Shown: positions 1 to 9,935 of the stretch, in pieces
Layout: each line of letters begins with the position of its first letter
How positions within the stretch are numbered: position 1 is the stretch's first letter
NCBI RefSeq assembly: GCF_027943255.1
Contig: NC_072893.1
Location: 87,861,784-87,925,783, forward strand
Direction: 5' to 3'
From: Anastrepha obliqua
Lineage: Eukaryota > Arthropoda > Insecta > Diptera > Tephritidae
DNA length: 64,000 nucleotides
The notes under the pieces: generated by a model
Database searches by the model: none
Seen by the model: only the letters and a program-made list of their open reading frames with translations
Told to the model about the DNA's origin: nothing
Position numbers and translations under genes: made by a program

Positions 1-25
1 TTTTACGAAAATAAATTGCAATTTG

Positions 26-222
26 GTAGTATGTTAATATTGACACCAAATAGTATACAAAAACAATTAGTGTTTTTTTTTACATTTTTTTTTTTGTAGT
101 AGGGTGGCACCAAATTAAGCGTCTGAAAAAAGATAGGTGGCTTACACACCCGCCCTACTACAAAAAAATATGTAAAAAAAAATTGTTTTTGTATACCATT
201 TGATGTCAATAATAGCATACTA
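26..222. repeat. Foldback (long inverted repeat) element
   Basis: Two arms of about 75-80 bp, at roughly 26-107 and 151-222, are imperfect reverse complements of each other, with a loop of about 43 bp between them. Shared blocks include the GTAGTA(T/G) start, TTGACACCAAAT against ATTTGATGTCAA, and GTAGTAGGGTGGC against GCCCGCCCTACTAC. The DNA would form a long hairpin. It carries no coding capacity. It is probably a MITE-like foldback element; no target duplication could be fixed. Confidence 0.7.
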
Positions 223-1573
223 TAAAATCAAAACGATCGCATTTTATTTTCTTAAAAAAAAAATAACTAAAAAATGTCTATAAAAAATTAGTATTTGACA
301 AGACTACGTCCTTGAATATATTTCCTTACGAGTATTGAGCACCCCTGAAAAATTAGCCTCCAGCATTTTCTTCTAATTGATTTGAAAAATTACTGCATCT
401 TGATAAATTTTTGTCTATAGGTAGTTTATTGGCTTTTCGTCTTAAATTACTCTAAAAATTCGTTCGAAATCTACACTTTATGTCATACAGTCTAGCAGCC
501 AAAAATCAACCTACCCTAGTAAAAGCTAGAAACAATTAACGCAAAATGTTGTGAAAACCGCAAACGCATGTCTGTTATGAGGTGACAAAAATAGATTTAC
601 CCACAGAAAAAAAAAAATAAAATAAGTACAAAATATAAGCAAAGAAGTGTCTAAGTTCAGTTGAATACAAATTTTACGAGTGTTTTCACTAAAATGTGTA
701 GACGGACGTTCGAAAGGCAAAAGTTCTTTTCTGCTGCCCATATTTTTTATTTTTGGATCATACTAAGGGCAAGCCAAACGAAATACATTTATGAAGTTCG
801 AGCAAGTAGTTTTGGATTAAATGGACATATGTACTTCGAACTGAATGCTACCACGCGCGTTTTAAGAAAAAGTTATTTATGTACATGTAATATTTATCTT
901 TCAAATCATTCTCTGCACCAAGATTTCTACTTATTAAAGAAACAGCAGAATTTTTTTTTACTGACGGATTTCACCCATTTAACATGCGAATCTACTTATC
1001 AAACAGATAATAGCTGCTTTCGATTCACCACTTCTTTGCTTGCTACAGAGCTCCGCCGCTCGCTAAGCGAAAACTTTCTAAGTGAAAGGAACAACAGTTC
1101 AAGCGCCTTTAGAAGTTTTCGATTCGTCACTTCTCTGCTGGTTATGTTTGGGCTCTGCTTACTTGAGGAAAAATCTGCACATGAAAGGAACAGCAAAGTT
1201 GTCCTGCAAGGTCCGCCATTAGCGAGTGGGTTATGCTTCATGAAATTGATATAACTCACTATATTGAACGCTGCCAATTTTTGTTTTCTGATATTAGTTT
1301 CACTACCAATAGTTATTAAGTGCTTTCAAGCAAATTTCTTTTTTGACAGCTCTTTTCCAAAATTTTACCTAAATATAGCTTTCTAGTAATATGCGATATG
1401 TTCTCCTTCTATTATGAAGGGGGTAAATATGTATGTATGGAATTCGTATAGAAAACGTATGAACCTTTTTGCAGGTTTTTCCTTTGTTTTATTTTTTATT
1501 TTATTTTTTGAATATAATTTTTATTGTGATTAATTTAAATAACTTCTTCCAGAAGCAGCTTTGTGCTTACATA
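223..1573. other. Non-coding stretch, no supported gene
   Basis: No credible gene. A 197-codon open frame on the plus strand (661-1254) has no recognisable domain and no good start context. Its second half spans an imperfect direct repeat: about 1010-1110 and 1120-1210 share TTCGATTC..CACTTCT and GTGAAAGGAACA-like blocks. The rest is AT-rich sequence with homopolymer runs. Confidence 0.5.
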
Positions 1574-1765
1574 CAGTCGAACCTCAATAAGTCGAACTTC
1601 GATATCTCGAATATTTGATATCTCGAACCAAACTGCTTGGCAATAGCGTTTAGAGTGAGAATTGTGTGTTATTTTTACTTGATAACTCGAACTTCTATAA
1701 GTCGAATATCTTGATAACTCGAACAGAATATTTGGCGCCAGCTTTGATAAGTCGAATTTCCGGGG
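1574..1765 (+). repeat. Subterminal TCGAA repeat cluster of Tigger
   Basis: The left subterminal region carries at least seven iterations of a short motif of the form (GA/TA)A(G/C)TCGAA, for example GTCGAACTTCGATATCTCGAA, ATCTCGAACC, ATAACTCGAACTTC, ATAAGTCGAATATC and ATAAGTCGAATTTC. Three more copies lie at the right end (3768-3826). They are probably binding sites for the CENP-B-like domain of the transposase; that role is inferred. Confidence 0.6.
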
Positions 1766-1887
1766 GAATCCCCTTATTACGTGTTGCTTATTTTATAGCA
1801 AACTGATGTCAGCAGTTGAGTTGCGGCACTGTTTAAGTCCACAGGTATTTTATTAGTAGTTCTTAGGCGAAAATAAACTCTGTTGAC

Positions 1888-3540
1888 ATGTCTTCAAAAC
1901 GTTGTTTAAAAACTTTATCTATTGATGAAAAATTTAAACTAATAAAGGAAGTAGAAATGGGTGCGCGAAAAAAAGATGTAGCTGTAAAGTATGCTATTCC
2001 GGCAAATACAGTGTCAACTATTTTAAAAAATAAACAAACGGTTATTACTGCAATCGAAAGTGGTGGTGCAAGTGGGAGTTCAAAGAGACTAAAAAAGCCA
2101 ACATACGTAAATGTGGACAAAGCAGTTTTAGAATGGTTTAAATCGGCAAGAACACGGAATTTGCCTATATCCGGAGGATTACTTAAAGAAAAAGCATTGG
2201 AATTTAGTCAAAAATTAGAACAACCGAATTTCAAGGCAAGCACTGGTTGGCTCGATAATTGGAAACGAAGGTAGTACATTCATAAAATAAATGTGCAAGC
2301 TGGCACCTAAAGTTACTTTTTTTTTCTAAGATCTGGTATATGTCATAAAAAGGCGTGTGGTGAGAGTAATAATGTAAGCGAAGAAGACTGTATGAAATGG
2401 CAACGTGATGTTTTACCTTATTTATTAGAAGGTTATCAAGCACGGGACGTATTCAATGCAGACGAGACGGGCTTATTCTTTAAATGTCTTCCAGATAACA
2501 CCTCAACTCTTAAAAACCAGAAATGCCATGGAGGAAAGCACAGTAAACAGAGAGTTACGTTGATGATTGCCGCAAACATGGATGGATCAGAAAAATTGAA
2601 ATTACTCTTGATAGGTAAAAGTAATCAACCCCGCTGTTTTAGAGGTGTTAAATGGTTACCTCTCGACTATAAAGCAAATTCAAAAGCGTGGATGACGAGA
2701 GCTTTTTTTGAAGAATGGCTTCTTAACTTAGACAAACAATTTGGAAAAGCCGGAAGAAATATTCTACTTTTTATTGACAACTGCCCAGCCCAACCTAAAG
2801 ACATCCAACAGAGATTAAAGTTTATCAAACTTGCATTTTTTCCCCCGAATATGACATCAAAATTACAACCACTCGATCAAGGTGTCATACAAAATTTAAA
2901 ATGTCATTATCGTCGCAGAATTTTAAAAAATACTATAAAATGCTTTGAAGTAAACAAAAATCTTAACATTACATTAATGGACTGTGTTGATGAAATAACT
3001 AATGCATGGAATATCGATGTTAAGCCTCAAACCATCTCTAATTGTTTTAGAAAAGCCGGCTTCGGTCAATATTCTGAATGGCAGGAAGAAGATGATATTC
3101 CTTTGGTTTTCATAAGCGAACGCATAAAAGAAAAGAGTAAGGAAGAAATTCAACTGCAGAATGAATATGAAGCTTGGCAAAATATCAAAAGTACAGAAGG
3201 TGTCACCTTTAATGATTTTATGCATGTGGATGACGATATTGTTACTTCAGAGTTTCCCACAGATGAAGATATTGTAGAGCTATTGGTCCCTAAATCCGAA
3301 TTTGAGCATGATAGCGAAAGTGATATAGAAGATGATTTGCAAGATGATATGCTGCAACCAGTTTCAAACGAGCTAGTTGAAAATTCGTTCAAGATTTTGC
3401 GGTCATATTTAAAAACCAATGAACATACAACCGATTCTCTGTACAATGGTTTAAATAATATTGAAGCTTTTTTTGAAGATCAGAATAAAAAATCCTCTCG
3501 TCAATCCCAAATAACTGACTTTTTTACTTTAAACGAATGA
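1888..3540 (+). CDS. Tigger-like transposase (CENP-B HTH + DDE_1), spliced
   Basis: Cut-and-paste transposase expected to act in the nucleus on the terminal repeats of the surrounding element. The coding sequence is exon 1 (1888-2270) joined to exon 2 (2331-3540), giving 530 residues, a normal length for this family. Residues 1-60 form the psq/CENP-B-type helix-turn-helix (KRCLKTLSIDEKFKLIKEVE). A second DNA-binding CENPB_DBD domain follows, ending in TGWLDNWKRR and continuing after the splice as SGICHKKACGES. The DDE_1 catalytic domain supplies D172 (FNADETGLFF), D277 (LLFIDNCPAQ) and D310 (LQPLDQGVI), with 32 residues between the last two, as in pogo/Tigger enzymes. The C-terminus is acidic. 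Without splicing the frame hits a TAG at 2272; removing a 60-bp GT-AG intron restores it exactly. No disabling mutation is visible. Confidence 0.9.
2271..2330 (+). other. 60-bp intron inside Tigger transposase
   Basis: Begins GTAGTACATT and ends with a T-rich tract and CTAAG. The donor follows AACGAAG and the acceptor precedes ATCTGG. It interrupts codon 128 (AG|A, Arg). Its length is a multiple of three but it contains an in-frame TAG and TAA, so splicing is required. The 20 codons between the acceptor and Met149 match the expected KxCGES segment of Tigger transposases, which supports the junctions. Confidence 0.85.
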
Positions 3541-3836
3541 AAGCTATACATCTATTCATACAATGTTATTAATTATGTATATATAATTTTAAAATATACA
3601 CATACAATATTATATAGCAACTATACATAATTTGAAACATGTACTGTTTTATCAATAAAATTGTTTGCTACCCCTTGAGATTTATGGATTGTTTTATTTT
3701 TCCATCAGGTTTTATTTTCTTTATGGATTTTTATGTATGTATGTACATATGTATGTTATATTTGATAACTCGAAATCTTGATAGCTCGATTTTTTTTGTG
3801 GCATGTCATAGTTCGAGTTATCGAAGTTCGACTGTA

Positions 3837-4535
3837 TTTCAGAAACTGTGAATCTACCCAGAACAGTTTCGGTATCTTTTCTAGCTGGAAGTTGGTAGGA
3901 CCCGTCTGAAAACACATTAAGCTTATTGCCAACATTGGTATAAAAGGATAGATATTTGTTTTACGAAAAGTGTTATTTCAAGTAAAACAAAATCACACAA
4001 TTTGCTATTTCGGATCCGATTTTAAAACGCGCGGTTTTCAGAACAAGCCTGTATAGCGCGGGAGGAGTCATGAAATTTTAGGATATTTATTATATGTAAT
4101 TCCAGAAACCTGGGATCAATAATAATTATTAAATTTAATAAAGTTATATCCCGGGATTTCGGGATATTTTTTGGATGTAGCACCCGGTTTCAAAGAACGG
4201 GTGCAATTTCCAGAAGCTTCTAACAGAAAGTCTTCTCTAAAGTCATTCCTTATAAATAATAAATTTTTAGTAATTTTTTTTCGCTAGTTACAGAGTTATC
4301 GGACATATTTCTTATTAGTAACTGAAATATAATAATATTCACTTTTTATGGGGAAAGTGAGCGTGGTTATTAACGTATTTTGCCCAATTTCGGTACCAAC
4401 CCAATGGTCAATGGTCAATGGATGTGTATTAAGATGAGATGAGATCCTAAAAATGTCTAAAGTTTTATTTGAGTTACTTTATGCATTGATGAACAGAAAA
4501 AAAACCAGTCCTTCCATTGTAAACAGCATTTTAAA
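3837..4535. other. Non-coding stretch
   Basis: No gene, RNA or transposon end recognised. The sequence is AT-rich with a small CCCGGGATTTCGGGAT-type repeat around 4,150. Confidence 0.5.
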
Positions 4536-4537
4536 TA

Positions 4538-5690
4538 CGAGGGGGGTTCAATAAGTACCCGTGTTAGAAATAGAGACATAATTTTTTTTAATTTTTTTTT
4601 TTAATTTTTTAACATAGTCCCCTTTTAGAAAGATACACTTCTCCCAATACTTAGGCCATTTTTTAACCCCTCCAAAAAATAGGATTTGTCGAAATATCCA
4701 AAATACGCCTCTGTCTCGGCGATGACAAAATTTGCAACAAAATTTTTTTCCGCGAGCCATTTCTTCATGTTAGGGAACAAAAAAAAATCGCAGGGAGCCA
4801 GATCGGGTGAATACGGGGGTGTGACAGCAATTCATAACGCAATTCATGCAGTTTGGCGGCGACAACTCTGGATGAATGTGCTGCTGCGTTATCGTGATCA
4901 AACAGCACCTTCTTTTTCGCCAAATGCGAATGTGTCTCCTTCAATTTTTTGTGAAACCGGTGCAATAACCTTGACCTTTCCGGCCGATGGGAATGTTTCC
5001 GCCTACTTCGGAGCAGATTCACCTGGAGAAATCCATTGGTTTGATTGTTGCTTAGTTTCCGGAGTGTAATGATGAATCCAGGTTTCAATAACGTTGACAA
5101 CTCGACGCAAAAAACTCTTCGGATCTCGCTTAAATTGCTCCAAACATTGCTTCGAAGTTAACAGCCGCATCCGGTGGTTGTCCTTCGTGAGCAATTGCGG
5201 CACCCATCGGGCCGACAATTTTTTCATCGCCAACTAATGATCTAAAATATTAATTGCCGTTCCGGTCGACACACCTATGGCCTCTATTAGCGGTCAGCGA
5301 GAATCACGTCGTCGACTTTTTTAATGATTTCCACTCCATATCAAACACGAATGTTCGCCCATGTTTAAATTCGTTGAACCAATACCTGTATCTAACTGTG
5401 GTCATAGCGAAGCGTCCCCATAAACAGCATCCAATTTTACTTTTATCTCCTCGCATTCTTCCCATCCAACAACAAAAAGCGAATTGCCGAACGATGCTGC
5501 CCATTTTCCATCTTAGCGAAAATCACGAAACACGTCTTACTCGAATAGCTGTGAAATCCAAACTAACCCATCAATCAGCCTGAAATTCGTTTTGCCGTCG
5601 TTTTATAGTTGGCAACATACGATGCTAATACCAACTTTCCTCAGAAACGCCATCTGTTATCAAACACGGGTACTTATTTAACCGCTCTCG
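4538..5690 (-). mobile_element. Degenerate mariner element (minus strand)
   Basis: A 1,153-bp element bounded by TA (4536-4537 and 5691-5692) with ~28-bp terminal inverted repeats of the form CGAG(A/G)G(G/C)GGTT..AATAAGTACCCGTGTT. The minus strand carries pieces of one mariner transposase in several frames: an N-terminal HTH region (~5304-5540, YRYWFNEFKHGR), a middle (~5003-5230, WVPQLLTKDNHRMRL), the catalytic block with DHDNAAAHSS (~4765-5100), and a C-terminus (~4690-4760). At least three frame breaks make it a pseudogene. A second copy of the same family begins at 8692. Confidence 0.88.
4640..5530 (-). pseudogene. Broken mariner transposase
   Basis: DD(34)D mariner-type transposase, recognisable from the motifs FNEFKHGR, VPQLLTKDN, HHYTPETKQQS and VLFDHDNAAAHSS. 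The reading frame changes between these blocks, and the expected PPYSPDLAP segment is altered (RIHPIWLPAIFF). It cannot encode a full protein, and the 28-bp ends would need a transposase supplied elsewhere to move. Confidence 0.8.
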
Positions 5691-5692
5691 TA

Positions 5693-6506
5693 TGTATTTT
5701 TGTACATGTTAGTTGTCTATTTCGATTCCTTGAGGCTGTTGCAGACAACCGTTATGGAAGTCATAACACCCTGATGAAATAATGCTTACGCGTATAAAAA
5801 ATAATAAATATCTTGTATAAAAAATAATAAATATCTAAATATTTGAAAATTAAAAAGTGTTCAGTGTATATACATATTCATGTATATATACGTGAGTGTA
5901 TGTACATATTTACACATGAATTTAAATATAGAATATAATCAGATTTGTGTAGTTCTCAAACCATTCTATAGGCATGGGCACTCACCTAATTTGAAATTTC
6001 TCTGCTTCTTTTTTTAATGGGTGTTCAAAAGTTGTGTATAGATTGAAGTAGAGGAATGCTCGAAAAAGCTTAGGTGCATACATATGTATATATGTACATA
6101 TGTATATGTATGTACATACATATATGTATGTATACGAATTTCAACATTACCACTCTTCTTGCATACATTTTTCAGTTTGTAGACATTTTCGTTTTGCTGT
6201 ATTTTTGCGTCTGATTTTGTTTTTAATGTTTTTGCAAGAGTTCTTTCTATTTATAAAACAATGAGATCACTGCTGAGATTTTTTTTTGTACTGCAACTGT
6301 GAACACGCATACATACAAAGTATATGCATACCATATGTACATATAGACACGAGTCTGGCTGTACAAAGGTATAGTCTATGGGTACTAGAGCCGCGCGGCA
6401 TTGATGCTATAGGAAGACACTTGAAATTTTGTTTTCATATTTTCGATTTATTTATTGCACAAATGAATATTTAGTATGTCTGTTTGCATGTCTACAAATA
6501 CATATA
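5693..6506. other. Non-coding stretch with TATG/CATA microsatellites
   Basis: No gene seen. At 6070-6135 there is a self-complementary run of ACATATGTATATATG-type repeats, typical of fly intergenic DNA. A small tandem duplication at about 5800-5840 repeats TATAAAAAATAATAAATATCT. Confidence 0.6.
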
Positions 6507-6508
6507 TA

Positions 6509-6733
6509 CAGTGGCTCACAGCTTATTTTATGCAGTGCATAGTCTCAAATCCCAAGCTTTATAACTACAAAACTAAGAAGAATTTGAAAAAGAAATTGGT
6601 ACCATTAAAAAGATAAAAAACTCAAATTTAACAAAATAACTTCATTTATTGTGAAAATATATATTTAAATAACTTTAAACTACGAAAACCAAAAATACTG
6701 GTTAATTTCAGGTCACAGCTTATTTTATGCAGT
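6509..6733 (+). repeat. Left 225-bp TIR with two direct repeats
   Basis: Outer direct repeat at about 6515-6536 and inner direct repeat at 6713-6733, both reading CACAGCTTATTTTATGCAGT. The sequence between them matches the right TIR with about ten differences. Confidence 0.9.
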
Positions 6734-6781
6734 TACTTATAATTATAAAAAACTTAATATTAAACATAATTTGAAGTATTT

Positions 6782-7801
6782 TTAATATTTGGTATGATAA
6801 CCCTTGTTGTCTATAACAGATTTAAGGCGATTTTGCATTGATGTCACCAGTTTTTTTGTAATATCTGGCGAAATATTCGTCCACTCCGTTTTCAGCGCCT
6901 CCTTTAGGTCGTTTTTGTTAGAAATCTTATGTTTCCGGATATTAGTTTCTAGTATAGACCACAAGTTTTCAATGACATTCAAGTCTGGCGACTGTGGCGG
7001 CGGCGTCATCAAGTGAGGACAGTTATATATTAGCCAGCTTTGTACAATACCCGCTTTATGCTTTGGATCGTTATCCTGATAAAATCGAAAATCTGATTTT
7101 ATACCCAGATCCTCGGCACTCTGCAACAAATTATCCTTCAGAATCTGTAGGTATTTAAATTTGTCCATTGTTGTCTCAATAAATGTCAACCTCCCAGTAC
7201 CAGCAGCCGTCATGCAGGCCCAAACCAAGACGCTGCCACCGCCATGTTTCATTGTCGGTTTCAAATTTTCTTTATTGAGTTCCTTATTTGGTTTTCGCCA
7301 AACATAGGACATCCCATCCGAGCCGAATATGTTGAATTTCGATTCATCTGCGAAAATAACAGAATTCCAGTACTCTGACGTCTCTGAAACATGCTCATTG
7401 GCAAATCTAAGTCGGCAAAGTCTATTTTTTGGGCTGATAAAAGGTCTTTTACGTGCTACTCGGCCATGAAAATCGTGTTTGCGCAGAATACGGCGAACAG
7501 TTTCCACACTACATTGTTTACCGAGGTCAGATTGAACTGCAGAGGTCAGTTTCGGAGCCGAGAGTCGTGGATTAGCTTTTATCCTTCTTACAATAGTTCG
7601 CTCATCAGTGTCACTGAAAATTTTGTTTGGTGGTTCCCTGCCCTTATTATGTACACGATTTTCATGGACGAAGCGCTCGATGATTTTTTGTACTGTAGGG
7701 GCGTTAATGTTAACTATTTCTGCTATTTTTCGCTGCGATTGGCCGTTTTTGAAATGGTGAATAACCAATTCACGTTGACCTATCGTTGTTCGCGGACCCA
7801 T
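6782..7801 (-). CDS. Tc1-like DD34E transposase, full length
   Basis: 339 residues, the usual Tc1 size. The frame is open upstream to 7861, but the methionine at 7801 (MGPRTTIGQRELVIHHF) matches the family start. Two N-terminal helix-turn-helix (paired-like) regions cover residues 1-115: QSQRKIAEIV is the first recognition helix region and KQCSVETVRRIL belongs to the second, with a GREPP linker between them in the place of the GRPR hook. The catalytic triad is D152 (IFADESKF), D243 (FYQDNDPKHK) and E278 (NVIENLW), with exactly 34 residues between the last two. The glycine-rich HGGGSVLVWACM block is present. No stop or frameshift was found. It is predicted to bind the outer and inner direct repeats in the surrounding TIRs. 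Confidence 0.92.
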   Translation of the reverse strand: MGPRTTIGQRELVIHHFKNGQSQRKIAEIVNINAPTVQKIIERFVHENRVHNKGREPPNKIFSDTDERTIVRRIKANPRLSAPKLTSAVQSDLGKQCSVETVRRILRKHDFHGRVARKRPFISPKNRLCRLRFANEHVSETSEYWNSVIFADESKFNIFGSDGMSYVWRKPNKELNKENLKPTMKHGGGSVLVWACMTAAGTGRLTFIETTMDKFKYLQILKDNLLQSAEDLGIKSDFRFYQDNDPKHKAGIVQSWLIYNCPHLMTPPPQSPDLNVIENLWSILETNIRKHKISNKNDLKEALKTEWTNISPDITKKLVTSMQNRLKSVIDNKGYHTKY

Positions 7802-7947
7802 TTTATTAATCACATTAATTGACACTTCAAATACTAAAATCAAACTAAAAAGCGAATACAAAGTAATTTTATAAATAAGCGATGATATTACATACGCCTA
7901 CTACTCTTAAATAACGTAATATTTAAGTACCGTTGTACAAAGAAGCG

Positions 7948-8169
7948 ACTGCATAAAATAAGCTGTGACCTGAAATTATGCAGTATTTTTGATTTTGGTT
8001 GTTTTATGTTATTTAAATACATATTTTCACAATAAATGAAATTATTTTTCTAAACTTGAGTTTTTTATCTTTTTAATGGTCCCAATTTCTTTTTCATATT
8101 CTTCTTAGTTTTGTAGTTATAAAGCTTGGGATTTGAGACTATGCACTGCATAAAATAAGCTGTGAGCCA

Positions 8170-8172
<3 letters not shown>
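7948..8172 (-). repeat. Right 225-bp TIR with two direct repeats
   Basis: Inverse copy of 6509-6733. Inner repeat 7948-7968 and outer repeat about 8145-8166 (ACTGCATAAAATAAGCTGTG). Length equal to the left TIR. Confidence 0.9.

Positions 8173-8200
<28 letters not shown>
8173..8200. repeat. (TA)14 microsatellite
   Basis: An uninterrupted TA run immediately after the Tc1 element's right end. It is a natural target for TA-specific transposases. Confidence 0.95.
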
Positions 8201-8205
<5 letters not shown>

Positions 8206-8526
8206 TTATGTACATACGTTAGCTCTATGTAAGCAAAGGGTATTTTAATAGGTGTGTAGGTCTTTTTTAAGCAGAGTTCATCTGCCAACTGTCGGTTTTT
8301 CATTTAATTGTTTCAAAATTTCAGCTCGTCAGACTGAATGGTTTTGTTAAAAAGTTAAATTTTGGCATTTAGTCACTCAAAAGACTTAAGCCAAAATTGG
8401 GTCCAGTCACTTGAGCGTGCCGATATTAAAGCTGCCACAACCACAAGTAGTAATTTTTGTGTAAATTTCTTAATAATAGCCGATAGTTTTAGCTACTATG
8501 TATATTTCTAATAAATAAATAAATAA

Positions 8527-8676
8527 ATTGGCGCCTACATCCTTGAACAAAGTTTAGGTGAATTTTCTTTTCTGAGTTGAGTGCCTTTATGTTGTTTCAC
8601 AAATGAGAAGCCCTACAGCCGCCTCCGAATAACAAATGATTTTTATTTCATGGTAGAAATACACTCCAAGGTATGT
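8527..8676 (-). mobile_element. Old SINE copy (tRNA-derived, tail part)
   Basis: Diverged minus-strand copy of the window's SINE family. It shows TTGGCGCCTAC (family TTGGCGCGTAC), TTTCACAAATGAGAAGCCCTACAG, CCGCCTCCGAATAACAAATG and CATGGTAGAAATACACTCC in the family order. Its tail is (AAATA)n at 8510-8526 rather than (TA)n. The tRNA-like head is missing. Confidence 0.6.
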
Positions 8677-8691
8677 CGAAAAGCGCCCATA

Positions 8692-9018
8692 CGAGGGCGG
8701 TTCAATAAGTACAGTGTTTGATGATAAAGGGCGTTTCTGAGGGAAGTTGGTGTTAACATCGTGTGTTGCTAATTATCAAAAGACGGCAAAACAAATTTCA
8801 AATTAATTGATAGGTTAGTTTGGATTTGACAGCTATTCGAGTAAGACGTGTTTCGTGATTTTCGCTAAAATGGAAAAGAGCAGTATCGTTCGGTAATTCG
8901 CTGTTTGTTTTTGGATGGAGAAAAATGTGAGGAGATAAAAGCAAAGTTGGATGTTGTCTATGGCGACGCTTCGCCATCTATGACCACACTTAGATATTGG
9001 TTCTACGAATTTAAGCTT
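8692..9018 (+). mobile_element. 5' fragment of mariner, same family as 4538-5690
   Basis: Starts after TA (8690-8691) with the family terminus CGAGGGCGGTTCAATAAGTA and continues through the 5'UTR and the beginning of the transposase. Shared blocks include GTAAGACGTGTTTCGTGATT and GATGTTGTCTATGGCGACGC, and it ends with TATTGGTTCTACGAATTTAA. It stops at about 9018, before the catalytic region, and has no right end. Confidence 0.8.
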
Positions 9019-9569
9019 CGCTTCATATTTCGTAAGCATCATTAGGCCCAGCAGCTGCTATCCACTATTGTCGTAGAGTCATTTAAGCACTTATTAAAGA
9101 CCAAAAGCTAATTTCACTATGCAAATATATTTGTTTATGAGTCTAATTAGTTCTATTTATATATATATATATTTTTTTTTAAATTTATTTATTTATGCTA
9201 CATGGTTCTAATTGGGTGGTAAAATGATTTCGTTTTTTGTTAGAGGAGCTGAAGAGATTGCAATTTCTGGTCTAAATTCTGTGAGGTTGTTTTACGCTGT
9301 ATTTTGTTTTTATTGTAAACCTTTTAATTAAATTAATGTTGCTTGAATTTTTTTGTTGGTGTTCATAATTCAAAAATATATACTTTTGAATGTACTTACA
9401 TTTAAGTTTTTTTGAAAATGATAAATAAAAAATTGCACACATCTTCTTTTGAATAAAAGATCACATTAATAAGCTAGAGCCACGGAATATTCTGGCGGAT
9501 TTATTTTTTCTCGAGAAAAAAGTCCTTCAATTCTAAACTCACGAGCAGGAGATTTTTCTCCAAAGTATT
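9019..9569. other. Non-coding stretch
   Basis: AT-rich with poly-T and TATA runs; no gene or repeat boundary recognised. Confidence 0.5.
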
Positions 9570-9935
9570 CTTCTTGTTCCTTATTGGCGCAATAAACGCT
9601 TACGTGATTTTGGCCGAGTCGTCGACGCCAGTTGAAAACACCAAGTGAAACCAAGTTCTTTTCTACCGATGATGTCAATATCATCTTCATATGTCAACAA
9701 TTGTACGCTCTTATAAAAAATTGTGCCATAGCGATTAAATTCTGCTGCTCGCACGATCTTTTCTAACATCGGATTAAAGAAGTCACACGACAGCGATTCA
9801 CCCGTCTGAAACCTCGTTTGGTATCAAACGGCTCGGAGAGGTCCTTCCGAATTCTGACGGCGCTACTGGTATTGTGAAACTTTATCTTGCATAGTCGTAT
9901 TAGTTTTGCGGGGATACCAAATACAGACATCGCGC
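9570..9935 (-). pseudogene. LINE fragment: RT catalytic block joined to 3' end
   Basis: Read on the minus strand, this encodes reverse-transcriptase segments FGIPAKLIRLCKIKF, RKDLSEPFDTKRGFR, DFFNPMLEKIVRAAEFNRYG and LLTYEDDIDIIGR. The YEDD is the RT active-site YxDD box. The frame breaks between these blocks. Immediately after the YEDD box the sequence jumps to the element's 3' end (TTGGCGCAATAAACGC..TTACG on plus), so about 500 bp of the 3' coding region is deleted. It belongs to the same LINE family as 40966-41375 and 59170-62165. Confidence 0.75.

Larger units (their letters stand above)
1574..3834 (+). mobile_element. Tigger/pogo-type DNA transposon, structurally complete
   Basis: The element is 2,261 bp and is flanked by TA dinucleotides (1572-1573 and 3835-3836), the target duplication expected for pogo/Tigger elements. 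Its ends are inverted: the left starts CAGTCGAACCTC, and the right end read inversely starts CAGTCGAACTTCGATAACTC. It contains one transposase gene in the same orientation, interrupted only by a short intron. Both ends, both TA duplications and an uninterrupted spliced reading frame are present, so it may be a recent and possibly functional insertion. Confidence 0.92.
6509..8172 (-). mobile_element. Tc1-like transposon with 225-bp IR/DR ends, intact
   Basis: A 1,664-bp element flanked by TA (6507-6508 and 8173-8174). Both terminal inverted repeats are 225 bp (6509-6733 and 7948-8172) and nearly identical. Each TIR begins CAGTGGCTCACAGCTTATTT and ends with a second copy of TCACAGCTTATTTTATGCAG. 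This is the IR/DR arrangement known from Sleeping Beauty, Minos-like and S/Paris-type Tc1 elements. One complete transposase frame lies inside. The right end abuts a (TA)14 microsatellite, which probably provided the target. Confidence 0.93.

Noticed and set aside
661..1254. 197-codon open frame on plus as a gene
   Set aside because: Begins at a TTG, no domain, spans an imperfect direct repeat; no splice or start context supports it.
2272..2391. Stop codon and gap splitting the Tigger transposase into two pseudogene halves
   Set aside because: A 60-bp GT-AG intron removes the stops and restores the expected protein segment in frame.
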